A stretch of 64,000 nt of DNA from NCBI GenBank assembly GCA_038230275.1, contig JBBRNO010000013.1, positions 1 through 64,000 of the forward strand, in the 5' to 3' direction. The notes under the pieces are model-generated. The model had not been told where the DNA came from, searched no databases, and was given only the letters and a program-made list of their open reading frames with translations. The position numbers were made by a program, and so were the translations under genes. Below, piece by piece: positions 1 to 8,752 of this stretch (within the stretch, counting starts at the first letter, position 1; every line of letters begins with the position of its first letter). This DNA comes from JANXXV01 sp038230275. GTDB lineage: Bacteria > Acidobacteriota > Terriglobia > Bryobacterales > Bryobacteraceae.

Positions 1-353
1 GCAATGATTCCGTCGAACATGTGGCCGCGGCCCACCAGTTCGATGGAATCGGCAATCACCTCGCGGCTCACCAGCGAAGCCTTCATGCCTTCGGTGCCCA
101 TAGTTACGCCGTCGCTAATGGCGATGGTGTTGAATTCCATTGGCGTGCCGCCGGCGGCGCGGACGCCCTGTTTTACTTTCTCAGCAAGGTCGCGGAGGTT
201 GAGGTTGCAAGGCATGGTTTCAATCCATGTATTGGCAATGCCGATGATCGGCTTCTTCAAGTCCTCGTCCGTGTATCCCACCGCCTTCAACATGGATCTG
301 GCGGGCGCGCGGTCTCGCCCCTGCGTGATGGTGTAGCTTTTGAGTTGCTTCAT
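1..353 (-). CDS. ilvD: Dihydroxy-acid dehydratase, N-terminal part (cut by window edge)
   Basis: Reading the minus strand from an ATG at 353 gives about 117 residues that match the start of dihydroxy-acid dehydratase, which converts 2,3-dihydroxy acids to 2-keto acids in valine, leucine and isoleucine synthesis. Visible family motifs are RSMLKAVGYTDEDL, then PIIGIANTW, the iron-sulfur ligand cysteine in ETMPCN, and ISDGVTMGTEGM, followed by GRGHMFDGII at the edge. The start is fixed because in-frame upstream codons hit a stop before any other ATG. The remaining roughly 440 residues lie outside the window. The gene diverges from the histidine kinase at 497 with about 140 bp between. The cytoplasmic Fe-S enzyme identity is very secure. 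Confidence 0.95.
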   Translation of the reverse strand, partial: MKQLKSYTITQGRDRAPARSMLKAVGYTDEDLKKPIIGIANTWIETMPCNLNLRDLAEKVKQGVRAAGGTPMEFNTIAISDGVTMGTEGMKASLVSREVIADSIELVGRGHMFDGII

Positions 354-496
354 GAAGCAACCATCTTACTAAAGGCTTTCGATAAGCGGGTTTGGCGCAA
401 ATGAGGGGATTCCCGTAAAAATGTTCCCTGACTAACTAAGCGGAAACATCTAGTTACAATTTCCACAACCTGAAGTACCATGAGGCTTGTACGTCC

Positions 497-2851
497 ATGT
501 CTAATCGTTTCGATTCGTCGCGGCTGCCCCCCATCCTGCGTGAAGAGAACGACTTAGCCTTGTCCCCAATCCAGATTGAAGAAGTAATGGCCCGCATCTA
601 TGAGCGCGGGAACTGGCTGATGAAGCGGTTTGTACTTGGCCACCTTCTAATAGCCGTGGTACTTTCCACTGCCTACAAGACCTGGATTCCAACTGCGATC
701 GTTGCTTCCATTGCATTCTTACTGTTTTTCATCCCGGTCACTTTCCTACCCCGGAGTTCCATCACGCGGGTGCTTTGCGGCATTTCGCTGCAAACATTCG
801 TGGCGCTGCACATTTACCAAATGCACGGCATCGCCGAGATGCACCTGTTCTTTTTCACGGCGTTCACGATGATGATCGTGTATTATGACTGGGCCAGCAT
901 GCTTCCAGGGGCGCTCTTGATCATTGGCCAGCGCTTTGCGTTTGCCGTGCTGCACAATTCCGGATACAACCTGTACTTCTTTGAGAAACCGTATGTTGGG
1001 TTTCGGGAGTTGTGGTTTTACTTTGCCATTGCCATCGGCCATGTAGCGATCTGCGGATGGTGGGCGCAATTGCTGCGAAAACAGGCACTGAACGATGCCC
1101 AGCAACAGCAGCAGATTGCCGATAGCCGGAAGCAAATCGAAGAACAACTGGCCATCACGCGGAATTCGGAAGCCGCCTTGCAGGAAGCCACCAGGGACCT
1201 GCTCAGCACCCAGCATTTGCTGGAAATCGATATTCAAGCGAGGCAACATGCTCAGCAGACTCTGCGCGAAAAGGAGGAGATTCTCCGTTCCGTGTTGAGC
1301 AACCTGGTGGATGCCGTGATCGTCGCCGATAAAGACAACCGCTTCCTGGTCTACAATCCGGCCGCCCAGCGTATGTTCGGACCTCAAATGCCCGATATTC
1401 CAGCCACCGATTGGGCACAGGAATATGTCTTCTCCCGGGCAGGCACATCCACCATCATGTCTTCCGACGAGATGCCGTTGGCCCGTGCAATGAAGGGCCA
1501 TGATGTGGACGATATGGAACTGCTGGTCCAGATGCCGACGACAGCGGAAAGCTTCTGGATTACGGTCAATGCCAGGCCTTTGCGCGATCACCGCGGCAAG
1601 GTCTGCGGCGGCGTCCTGGTGTGCCGTGATCTTACCGAGCGCAAGCTGGCCGAAGAAGCGCTCTATGAAAGCGAAAAGCAGTTGCGTCAGGCGCAAAAGA
1701 TGGAAGCGGTTGGCCGGCTTGCCGGCGGCGTGGCCCACGATTTCAACAACCTGTTGACGGTGATTGCCGGTTACAGCAATCTTCTCTTTTACGACCCCAA
1801 CTGCAACGACGAACAGCGCGACCACGCCGAGCAAATTCAACAGGCCGCGGAGCGTGCGGCGGCACTCACCGGACAGTTGTTGACGTTCAGCCGCAAGCAG
1901 GTAGTCCGGAATCGGGCAGTCCACCTGAACACTACGCTGGAAGGTATTGGCAACATGCTGCGCAGGCTGGCCGGCGAGGATATCGAACTCGTGTACCGGT
2001 TGAATCCCGATTTGGGCGCCGTGATCGCGGATCCCGGTCAGATTGAGCAGGTAATCATGAACCTGGCCATCAACGCGCGGGACGCGATGTTGGGCGGCGG
2101 GAAGCTGCTATTTGAAACGCGCAACGTGGTGGTGGACAGCAGCCGTCTCGCCCACAACCCGGAAATCGAACCTGGCGCTTATGCGCTGTTGACTGTCACC
2201 GACTCCGGATGCGGAATGAGTGCTGAAACGCAGGCGCAGATTTTTGAGCCGTTTTTCACCACGAAGGAAAAGGGAAAGGGGACCGGGCTGGGGCTGTCCA
2301 TTGTTTACGGCATTGTCCAGCAGAGCGGCGGCTATATTACGGTTACCAGCCGCGTTGGGCACGGCTCCACTTTTGCCATTTATCTTCCGCTTTCGGCCGA
2401 GGAGGTAGTAGTTCATGAGCCCGAAGTCACCGTGGCGGCTTTCACCGGTGGCACCGAAACCATACTCCTGGTGGAGGACGAACCGGCGGTGAGGCTTTTG
2501 GTGCGCAACGTACTCTCGCAGCATGGCTATCGAGTGTTGGAGGCGTCCTGCGGAGCCGAGGCGCTCAGTATTTGCGAGTCGTATCAGGGGCCGGTGCATC
2601 TGGTTCTGACCGACGTGGTGATGCCGGGCTTGAAGGGGCCGGAACTAGTAGACAGGCTGCGCCGGCGCATTCCGAATTCACGGGTGCTCTACATTTCCGG
2701 CTATACCGACAACGCGATTGAATACTTCCGCCATGCGGAACATAACAACGCTTTTCTCGCCAAGCCCTTCAGCCTTGACGAGGTATTGAAGAAGGTCCGC
2801 GAGGTATTGAATCCGGCAAACCCGGTTGGCGTTGCTACTCCTCTACACTAA
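497..2851 (+). CDS. Membrane-bound hybrid sensor histidine kinase with C-terminal receiver
   Basis: 784 residues. The first 195 residues hold several hydrophobic helices with a conserved His/Tyr/Trp-rich pattern, a membrane sensor module also seen in some chemoreceptors. A Gln-rich coiled coil (about 195-260) leads into a PAS domain (about 260-385). The dimerisation helix carries His414 in the H-box GGVAHDFNN, followed by a HATPase domain with GCGMS, FTTKEKGKGTGLGL and GHGSTF boxes. A receiver domain from about 650 has the acidic VEDE pocket, phospho-acceptor Asp706 in LTDVVMPG and a conserved Lys near LAKPF. This is a phosphorelay kinase; the signal and downstream regulator are not shown. 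A weak GAGG precedes the ATG. The next gene starts 10 bp later, so co-transcription is likely. Confidence 0.93.
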   Translation: MSNRFDSSRLPPILREENDLALSPIQIEEVMARIYERGNWLMKRFVLGHLLIAVVLSTAYKTWIPTAIVASIAFLLFFIPVTFLPRSSITRVLCGISLQTFVALHIYQMHGIAEMHLFFFTAFTMMIVYYDWASMLPGALLIIGQRFAFAVLHNSGYNLYFFEKPYVGFRELWFYFAIAIGHVAICGWWAQLLRKQALNDAQQQQQIADSRKQIEEQLAITRNSEAALQEATRDLLSTQHLLEIDIQARQHAQQTLREKEEILRSVLSNLVDAVIVADKDNRFLVYNPAAQRMFGPQMPDIPATDWAQEYVFSRAGTSTIMSSDEMPLARAMKGHDVDDMELLVQMPTTAESFWITVNARPLRDHRGKVCGGVLVCRDLTERKLAEEALYESEKQLRQAQKMEAVGRLAGGVAHDFNNLLTVIAGYSNLLFYDPNCNDEQRDHAEQIQQAAERAAALTGQLLTFSRKQVVRNRAVHLNTTLEGIGNMLRRLAGEDIELVYRLNPDLGAVIADPGQIEQVIMNLAINARDAMLGGGKLLFETRNVVVDSSRLAHNPEIEPGAYALLTVTDSGCGMSAETQAQIFEPFFTTKEKGKGTGLGLSIVYGIVQQSGGYITVTSRVGHGSTFAIYLPLSAEEVVVHEPEVTVAAFTGGTETILLVEDEPAVRLLVRNVLSQHGYRVLEASCGAEALSICESYQGPVHLVLTDVVMPGLKGPELVDRLRRRIPNSRVLYISGYTDNAIEYFRHAEHNNAFLAKPFSLDEVLKKVREVLNPANPVGVATPLH

Positions 2852-2861
2852 GAGGTAGAGC

Positions 2862-3614
2862 ATGAGAATTCTAGCGATTCACGCCCACCCGGACGACGTT
2901 GAGATCCTGGCCGGCGGTACCCTTGCGCAATTGACGGCCGGCGGACATCAACTCACCATCGTCAGCATGACCCCGGGCGATTGCGGATCGAAACATCACT
3001 CGCCGGAAGATATTGCCGCCATCCGCCGCGTGGAGGCAAAGACCGCCGCGGAGTTGATTGGAGCCGAATACATCTGTGCGGAATTTCGGGACATGGCAAT
3101 TTTCAATGACGATGCGTCGCGCCGCCGGACCACCGAAATTCTGCGCTGTATACAGCCGGAAATTGTGATCACCGCATCCCCAGCCGACTACCACTGCGAC
3201 CATGAAGCCACCAGCTTTCTGGTTCGCGATGCCTGCTTTGGTGCGTCCGCGCCCAACTATAGCTGTGGCTCGGCCCAGCCGCTTCCGGCAATTCCACACT
3301 TGTATTTCATGGATTCCATAGAGGGCCTGGACCGCGAAGGCCGCCCGATTCCGCCGGACTTCATTGTGGATGTCAGCGCCACGTTCGAGCAGAAGAAGCG
3401 CATGCTCGCCTGCCATGCGAGCCAGCGATTGTGGCTGAAGGAACACCACGACCTGGACAATTACATGGAGTCCATGGAGAAATGGACCCGGGAGCGCGGA
3501 CGCCAAGCACACCTTACCTATGGGGAGGGTTTCCGTCGTTATCCGGGCCATCCTTATCCGCAAACAGAGATTCTGGCGGAGCTGTTGGGGCCGGTTAAGA
3601 CCGGAGCTTTCTAA
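2862..3614 (+). CDS. PIG-L / LmbE family zinc deacetylase
   Basis: 250 residues with the PIG-L family signature HAHPDDVE at residues 5-12, where His, Asp and Asp form the zinc site, and a second ligand motif DYHCDHEAT near residue 110. Family members remove N-acetyl groups from sugars such as GlcNAc-inositol or GlcNAc-malate, so a deacetylation step in thiol or glycoconjugate synthesis is expected, but the substrate cannot be read from sequence. No signal peptide is visible, so it is probably cytoplasmic. An AGAGGTAGAG ribosome site precedes the ATG. The 3' end overlaps the convergent PEP-CTERM gene by 20 bp. Confidence 0.88.
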   Translation: MRILAIHAHPDDVEILAGGTLAQLTAGGHQLTIVSMTPGDCGSKHHSPEDIAAIRRVEAKTAAELIGAEYICAEFRDMAIFNDDASRRRTTEILRCIQPEIVITASPADYHCDHEATSFLVRDACFGASAPNYSCGSAQPLPAIPHLYFMDSIEGLDREGRPIPPDFIVDVSATFEQKKRMLACHASQRLWLKEHHDLDNYMESMEKWTRERGRQAHLTYGEGFRRYPGHPYPQTEILAELLGPVKTGAF

Positions 3615-4698
3615 AGGCCAGCAAAGCTGCTCCGGCTGCCAGCAAGGAGACGGTGCCGGGTTCGGGAATCGACGCGACATCGCCTAAAGCAGCAGCGGCC
3701 ACTTCGATCAACCGCGGGTCCAACCGGAATGCCCTGGTTTGTCCCAGGTAGGTGCCAGTGCCCACGATTTGCCCGCTGTCGTTGATGGCGTAAGCTTCAT
3801 TTAATTCCCATCCGGAGTCTTTGGCGATCAATGAATTCAAGTCCAGCAGCCCGTCTCCCATCCAAAGAAAAGCACGGGTATTTTCAGAATCCGGAATGTA
3901 GGAACAACCGACTACGAACCCCGCGCTGTTGATCCCGTAGGCGGAACTGGAACTGCCACCTAACGTGCCAAGGTCCCGCATGGCGCCACCGGTCCAGACG
4001 AATCCATGCAAGAACCCACCCGGTGAAGCCGACGATCCCACTACGTCGCCAAGATCGTTGATGCCCATGCCATAGCTGTTTCCGCCCAGGGTGCCGATGT
4101 CCGTCATTCCCGTGGAATGGTTCCAAATGAAAGCGTGGAAGCCGCCGCTCGCCGTGGAAGAATATCCGGCAACCTGATTCCCGTTATTGACGGCGTAGGC
4201 CGAACTCCACGAACTATTCCCTAGCGTGCCCAGATCGGTCAATTGGCCATTCCGCGCCAGGAACGCATGCGCGTCCCCTGAACCGAGACTCGCATTTCCG
4301 GCAACCGAGCCAGCATCGTTAATCGCCAGGGCGTAGCTGTCCACACCGCCAAGCGTGCCCAGGTTGCTGAAAATACCGTCGTTCCACAAAGCCGCCTGAG
4401 CCCCGGAGACGGAATGAACCGTACCTGCTACCTGTCCCGAACTGTTGATGCCATTGGCTTGACTGCTGGTGGCGCCGGCCGCAGTCAAAGCAGACATGGA
4501 GCCGCCCGATGAGACGAACGCACTGTCAGCGCCCGAGAGTAATCTAGCCGATCCGACGGCGGTACCTTGCCGATTAATACCGAAGGCTGTGCTTTGAGAA
4601 CCGCCGAGGTTGCCCAGGCCGGCGACGACATACATCGGGGAGGCCACCAGAGGAACTGCGATAAAAACGGCTGAAAGCAGGGCCGCCGAAGAAAACAT
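3595..4698 (-). CDS. HAF-repeat extracellular protein with PEP-CTERM sorting tail
   Basis: 367 residues: an N-terminal signal peptide, then eight or so imperfect repeats of about 40-45 residues with the pattern DLGTLGG...AYGIN..G.VVG, which is the HAF repeat, and finally SIPEPGTVSLLAAGAALL plus a basic RKLRS end. That tail is the three-part PEP-CTERM signal recognised by exosortase: the PEP motif, a hydrophobic helix and positive residues. The protein is expected to be exported, cut and anchored at the cell surface or released into exopolysaccharide; its molecular role is unknown. An AGGAA ribosome site lies about 8 bases before the ATG. No exosortase gene is in the window. Confidence 0.9.
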   Translation of the reverse strand: MFSSAALLSAVFIAVPLVASPMYVVAGLGNLGGSQSTAFGINRQGTAVGSARLLSGADSAFVSSGGSMSALTAAGATSSQANGINSSGQVAGTVHSVSGAQAALWNDGIFSNLGTLGGVDSYALAINDAGSVAGNASLGSGDAHAFLARNGQLTDLGTLGNSSWSSAYAVNNGNQVAGYSSTASGGFHAFIWNHSTGMTDIGTLGGNSYGMGINDLGDVVGSSASPGGFLHGFVWTGGAMRDLGTLGGSSSSAYGINSAGFVVGCSYIPDSENTRAFLWMGDGLLDLNSLIAKDSGWELNEAYAINDSGQIVGTGTYLGQTRAFRLDPRLIEVAAAALGDVASIPEPGTVSLLAAGAALLAFRKLRS

Positions 4699-4820
4699 AA
4701 TTATTCCTAAAACTTTGAAATTCGAGTATCACACAGATAATTAAGGATTGAAATACCCCAAAACGATACTGGGTAATATTGCCGGGTGAAGCAATCCTGA
4801 ACCCTTAGTGCGGGGTAAGG

Positions 4821-4826
4821 TATGAT
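4821..4826 (+). promoter_or_regulatory. Candidate -10 box giving a near-leaderless mRNA for the DASS transporter
   Basis: TATGAT lies 10 bases before the GTG at 4836, so transcription would begin within about 3 bases of the start codon. A weak -35 (CTGAAC-like) sits about 18 bases upstream. There is no Shine-Dalgarno sequence at proper spacing, which fits leaderless initiation. Confidence 0.4.
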
Positions 4827-4835
4827 AACCGTCCC

Positions 4836-6263
4836 GTGGCTGATTCCATTTCACTCGATCGTGGCCGAATGATCAGAGGGCTTTCGATCCTGGTGTTGCT
4901 CTACCTGGCAATCGTATTTCTGTTTCCCAAACCTGCCGAAATCGCACCGGAAGGCTGGCGTTTATTCGCTCTTTTCACCGCCACCGTGGCGGGTCTTATT
5001 CTGCAGCCGATACCGGGGGGCGCGTTGGTGCTCACGGCGGTCACGTTATGTCCGGTGCTGGCGGGGATGAAGATTGAGAAAGCCCTCTCCGGTTATGCGG
5101 AAGCGAATGTGTGGCTGGTGTTGGCGGCATTCTTCATCTCGCGATCGCTTTTGAATACGGGTCTGGCGCGGCGGATCGCGCTGTTTTTCGTGCGGCGCTT
5201 TGGTGGCAGTTCACTGGGAGTCTGCTACTCGCTGGCGCTTTCGGATATGGTGCTTGCCACCATCATTCCGTCCAACGGGGCGAGGTCGGGCGGCGTGACG
5301 CTGCCTATCGCCCGCTCCATCGCAGAGCTCTATGGGTCAAAGCCCGGCGCAACGGCCGGGCTGCTTGGTACCTTTCTGATTACCGCCGTCTACCAGAGCG
5401 TCTGCATCTCCTCGGCGATGTTTTTTACGGGGCAGGCGAGCAATCCGATTGCCGCGCAGATGGCAACCAATATGGGGTTCCCGGTCACATGGTCCAGTTG
5501 GTTTCTGGCCGGGATCGTGCCCGGCCTGTGTTCGCTGCTGGTAGTGCCTTGGATTATCCAATGGATGAATCCGCCGGAGATTCGCCGGACGCCGGAAGCC
5601 GCCGCCTTCGCCGGGCGCGAACTGGCGGCGATGGGGCCGATGCATCGCAGCGAGTGGATACTGGCCGCTGTTTTTGCCACGGTCTGTGGCTTCTGGATTA
5701 CCTCCGGATGGCACAGGCTGGATATTACGGTCACGGCATTGACTGGCAGCATGGCGTTGCTGCTTACCGGAGTGCTCACCTGGGAAGACGTCAAGAGTGA
5801 AAAGGCCGCTTGGGACATGTTCATCTGGTATGGCGGCCTGGTGATGATGGGCAAGGCACTGAACGAAGCAAAAGTCAGCACGGTGTTCGCAAACTATGTG
5901 GCCAGCACGTTCCATTCCAGCGGATGGGTGCTGCTATTTATTGCCGCGCTGCTGATCTACTTCTATGCGCACTATGCCTTCGCCAGCATCACGGCGCACC
6001 TGTTAGCCATGTTTCCTCCGTTTCTGGCGGTGCTGCTGGCCAAGGGAGCGCCCATCGGCTTGACGGTGTTTGCCTTCGCCACCTTCGTGAACTTCTCAGC
6101 CGGTCTGACGAACTATGGGACCACTCCGGCACCGATGTTCTTCGCCCAGGACTACGTCTCTTTGCAGCGCTGGTGGAAGGTGGGGCTGATTGTTTCCTTC
6201 GCCAATATCGCCATCTGGGGCACCATCGGTTTCGCGTGGTGGAAGTTGATCGGCATCTGGTAA
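4836..6263 (+). CDS. DASS/SLC13 family anion transporter (dicarboxylate type)
   Basis: 475 residues made almost wholly of hydrophobic helices, about 12, with the two substrate-site motifs of divalent-anion:sodium symporters: SNGARSGGV near residue 150 and the C-terminal NYGTTPAP. The ending with W-W-K-x-G-x-I-x-S resembles 2-oxoglutarate/malate translocators (CitT/SodiT1 group). It most likely imports di- or tricarboxylates such as malate, 2-oxoglutarate, citrate or tartrate; which one cannot be told. The start is GTG; an ATG at 4869 (MIRGL) is an alternative that removes 11 residues. It stands alone, followed after 6 bp by an esterase pseudogene. Confidence 0.88.
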   Translation: MADSISLDRGRMIRGLSILVLLYLAIVFLFPKPAEIAPEGWRLFALFTATVAGLILQPIPGGALVLTAVTLCPVLAGMKIEKALSGYAEANVWLVLAAFFISRSLLNTGLARRIALFFVRRFGGSSLGVCYSLALSDMVLATIIPSNGARSGGVTLPIARSIAELYGSKPGATAGLLGTFLITAVYQSVCISSAMFFTGQASNPIAAQMATNMGFPVTWSSWFLAGIVPGLCSLLVVPWIIQWMNPPEIRRTPEAAAFAGRELAAMGPMHRSEWILAAVFATVCGFWITSGWHRLDITVTALTGSMALLLTGVLTWEDVKSEKAAWDMFIWYGGLVMMGKALNEAKVSTVFANYVASTFHSSGWVLLFIAALLIYFYAHYAFASITAHLLAMFPPFLAVLLAKGAPIGLTVFAFATFVNFSAGLTNYGTTPAPMFFAQDYVSLQRWWKVGLIVSFANIAIWGTIGFAWWKLIGIW

Positions 6264-6269
6264 ACACCC

Positions 6270-6992
6270 ATGATATTTGCCATTGACTACCATGGCAAAC
6301 ATCAAGTTCCCGCTCTTGCGATCTTACTGGCAGCGGCGGCGGCGGCGCAGGGGCCTCCCGACACGCTGGTCTCTCCAGAGGTGCACGCCGACCGGTCCGT
6401 TACCTTCCGGCTACGTGCTCAGAAGGCGTCTGAAGTGACGTTCTTCGGTGACTGGATGACCATTGGTAACCAAGAGAAGATGACGAAGAACGCTGACGGT
6501 GTGTGGAGCGTCACCTTGGGTCCGCTTGCGCCCAGCGTCTACATCTATTCGTTTGCCGTGGACGGCGTCAACATGGCAGACCCGGTGAATCCGCGGATCA
6601 AACTCCGTGCCCGTACCTCAGCCAGTTTGGTCGAAGTGCCGTCCGATCCGCCGGCCTAGCCGGAAGCGCGCGGCGTGCCGCACGGGGCAGTGGAAATCAA
6701 CTGGGAAAAATCGAAAGCGCTGCACGGCGAAACACGCGCGATATGGATCTACACAACTCCAGGTTCCGGTGATCCGTGAAGGCATCCGCTGCAGGTTTGG
6801 CTTGAGGCGGCGCGGACCAACCCTCCGGGCAGGAACATCTAACCGTTTAAGGTGGGGCTTGAGCCGCAGCGAAATCTCCGCGTCTGGCTGTCTTACGGCG
6901 CCGACGGCCACGAAAGTGGCGGCAGGTGGCCTCCGCAGAACATTCAGCTGGTGAATTCACCGATCTGCCGTGGCGCGACTCCGATCCGCTAA
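6270..6992 (+). pseudogene. Decayed enterochelin-esterase-like secreted esterase
   Basis: An ORF of 129 codons encodes a leader and a CBM48/E-set-like domain (VTFFGDWM...YIYSFAVDG...DPVNP) typical of the N-terminus of secreted esterases. It stops at TAG 6657. The same reading frame continues with family sequence: EARGVPHGAVEINW and TRAIWIYTTPGSGDP, then TGA 6777, then PLQVWLEA, TAA 6840, and the C-terminal motif NLRVWLSYGADG followed by WPPQNIQL, ending at TAA 6990. So one frame survives with three internal stops, while the alpha/beta-hydrolase core with its GxSxG serine is missing. The first stop may be a TGG to TAG change. This is an inactive remnant made by an internal deletion plus point mutations. 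The first 129 codons could still be translated as a stray domain. Confidence 0.75.
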
Positions 6993-7052
6993 GGACCGAA
7001 GAAACCTGCGAGATGGAGCCGGCCGAACGTCGTGAGGCGTGGTGAAGTTCGT

Positions 7053-7538
7053 TTAGGTCCAGTGCTGAAAAGCGTACGGTACGCGATTCAGATTCTTGAC
7101 GAACTTGTCGAAAGACCACCAGGCACCCCAAGCCTTAGCGCCGTGTAGCGCGCGGCGTGGATCGTTCACATAGACTTCCGGAGCGGAAATGTATCCTTCC
7201 CGCACGCCGCGCAGAACGACGATATGCTTGTGCCCCTCCGCCCAGAAACCGGAGCACCAGACGGGGCCGTACATATCCAGCACATCCGAGACGCTGTCCG
7301 CGGTGAGGAAGGACTTGTAGGTGGTGGAACTCATGCCCAAAGCGTTACGGCAGCCGGCGAGCTCTGAATCGTAGATGCCTCGTTCGCGCATCAGGGCATC
7401 GTTCGGCAGGTGGTCCGCCTTGGAAGTCCAGGCACCCATGCTCTGATAATCGAGCATCATCTTATAAGACGCATTCCAGCAGGTTTGTTCGTCTGGCTGC
7501 GCGATGTAGTTCACCGGGATCACGTTTTCTTCAATCAT
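7053..7538 (-). CDS. Papain-like cysteine peptidase (AvrRpt2/C70 or C39-like fold)
   Basis: 161 residues from the ATG at 7538, chosen because AAGGA lies 5 bases upstream; the longer frame to 7652 runs into repeat-derived sequence. The order of catalytic motifs is that of papain-like enzymes: nucleophile Cys in DEQTCWNAS near residue 20, His in GHKHIVVLRGV near residue 110, and Asn/Asp in VYVNDP near residue 132. Single-domain proteins of this type are usually grouped with AvrRpt2 (C70) or C39-like peptidases and include secreted effectors. There is no signal peptide, no partner and no immunity gene nearby. Role unknown: effector, bacteriocin processing or orphan peptidase are all possible. 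Confidence 0.7.
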   Translation of the reverse strand: MIEENVIPVNYIAQPDEQTCWNASYKMMLDYQSMGAWTSKADHLPNDALMRERGIYDSELAGCRNALGMSSTTYKSFLTADSVSDVLDMYGPVWCSGFWAEGHKHIVVLRGVREGYISAPEVYVNDPRRALHGAKAWGAWWSFDKFVKNLNRVPYAFQHWT

Positions 7539-7873
7539 ATATTTCCTTGTCCGATAGTGTCTGCGGAATTCGCAGGCGGAATCGATCACCGGCAGTTGGG
7601 TTTGTTCGTGCATTTTCGTGGTGGGGTGTCCGTTTTTGCGGAACAGAGCCAATCGGGAGTGAATTGGGTTTGTTTGTGCATTTCCCAGCGGTGCCAGAGC
7701 CGGTCCCGAATTGCTTTTGCTGAGCTGAGTTTATGAGGACCACGGGAATCCGGCGAACAGGAGTTCCGCGCCGGTCTCTTGTTTTGAGGTAGATAGAAGA
7801 TGAAGAAAGTGGTGACTCTGGTTTCACGCAGGAGTGCTTTGATATATCATGACTCTGCTGGAGAGGAAACACT
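7539..7873. other. Gene-free stretch with a direct repeat
   Basis: 335 bp between the peptidase and the propeller gene. It contains the two-copy repeat described separately, a ribosome site GAGAGGA just before 7874, and no convincing coding sequence. The ORFs crossing it read as low-quality peptide in every frame. I see no strong promoter. Confidence 0.5.
7596..7683. repeat. 20 bp direct repeat, two copies 68 bp apart
   Basis: Copies at 7596-7615 and 7664-7683 share 19 of 20 bases (TTGGGTTTGTTYGTGCATTT). They sit in non-coding DNA. Translated in one frame the repeats read like KCTNKPNSL / ENARTNPT peptides, a pattern I recall from other acidobacterial and planctomycete intergenic repeats. 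That family link is from memory and is not shown by this window. Confidence 0.6.
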
Positions 7874-8743
7874 ATGAAACGTAGAGAACTATTCGCGCTT
7901 GCGGCGGCGGCCGCAGCTTCGGCGGTGGCGGCACCGCGGATCGACCCCGCACGGATCCGTATACGGAAGGTGGGGAAGGTGGAAACCGTCTTCGATTCTC
8001 CCGGTCCGCAGCCGAACGGCTTGCAGGCCACCAAAGATGGGCTTTGGATCATGGACCAGGGTGCGGGTAATAAAGCCTATCTGGTGGATTACGACAAGGG
8101 TAAAGTGCGGCGCGGATTCGAGACGGAAACGGAGAAATCGAGCGGTATCACTTTCGATGGCGAGGCGCTTTGGGTCGGCTCCACCTACAGCCGTGAAATT
8201 GTGCGCGTGAGCGCCACCACCGGAAAGGCGCTGGAGCGGCACTTCACGCCTGGAGCGGGCGTCATCTACAAAATGCAAGGCGACCCGGCGGGGCGCAGCA
8301 GCCCTCTGTTGAAGTCCCGTCCCAAGCCAAAGCCTGCGGCCTCGGCGACTCCGCAGGTGGGTGGATTTCAGGCTGGGGAAGTTCTTGGGTCGAAGGCGTT
8401 GGGAACAGGGGCACATGGGCAGGAGTGGCGCGATGGAAAGCTTTGGTTTGCCGTGCCGCCGTCCCGCGAGATCTACCGCGTGGATCCGAAAACCTGGACG
8501 GTGGAGACCAAGTTTCCGACGGCTGGCAACCGTCCGCACGGTATCGGTTGGGAGGGGAAGTATCTGTGGGCCGCGGATTCCAACCTGAACGCATTTTTCA
8601 AGCATGACCCGGAGAGCGGTGAGATGGTGGAGAGAATTCAACTGGCCGATAGCGATCCACTGCCGCACGGTATGACGATCTGGCAGGGATGGATGTGGTA
8701 TTGCGATGATGTTGGAGTCGTGTGCCGTTTCAAGCTTTCGTAA
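7874..8743 (+). CDS. Exported beta-propeller protein (NHL/SMP-30-like repeats)
   Basis: 289 residues. The N-terminus KRRELFALAAAAAASAVAAP is a twin-arginine-like export signal. The mature part has blades with the pattern GLWIMDQG, ALWVGSTYSREIVRV, KLWFAVPPSREIYRVDP, YLWAADSNLNAFFKHDP and WMWYCDDVGVVCRF, the style of six-bladed propellers related to streptogramin lyase, SMP-30 and glutamine cyclotransferase. A Pro/Lys-rich insert occurs around residues 135-165. Function is probably substrate binding or a simple lyase/lactonase reaction outside the cytoplasm; no catalytic set can be assigned. A strong GAGAGGA precedes the ATG. The dehydrogenase gene starts 9 bp after its stop, suggesting one transcript. 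Confidence 0.75.
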   Translation: MKRRELFALAAAAAASAVAAPRIDPARIRIRKVGKVETVFDSPGPQPNGLQATKDGLWIMDQGAGNKAYLVDYDKGKVRRGFETETEKSSGITFDGEALWVGSTYSREIVRVSATTGKALERHFTPGAGVIYKMQGDPAGRSSPLLKSRPKPKPAASATPQVGGFQAGEVLGSKALGTGAHGQEWRDGKLWFAVPPSREIYRVDPKTWTVETKFPTAGNRPHGIGWEGKYLWAADSNLNAFFKHDPESGEMVERIQLADSDPLPHGMTIWQGWMWYCDDVGVVCRFKLS

Positions 8744-8752
8744 GAGGAGACT

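Noticed and set aside
4..404. Two plus-strand frames at the left edge
   Set aside because: They are antisense to ilvD, whose protein sequence is unmistakable on the minus strand.
746..1924. 392-codon minus-strand frame inside the histidine kinase
   Set aside because: The plus strand encodes an unbroken kinase with every catalytic box, so the opposite frame is a by-product of codon bias.
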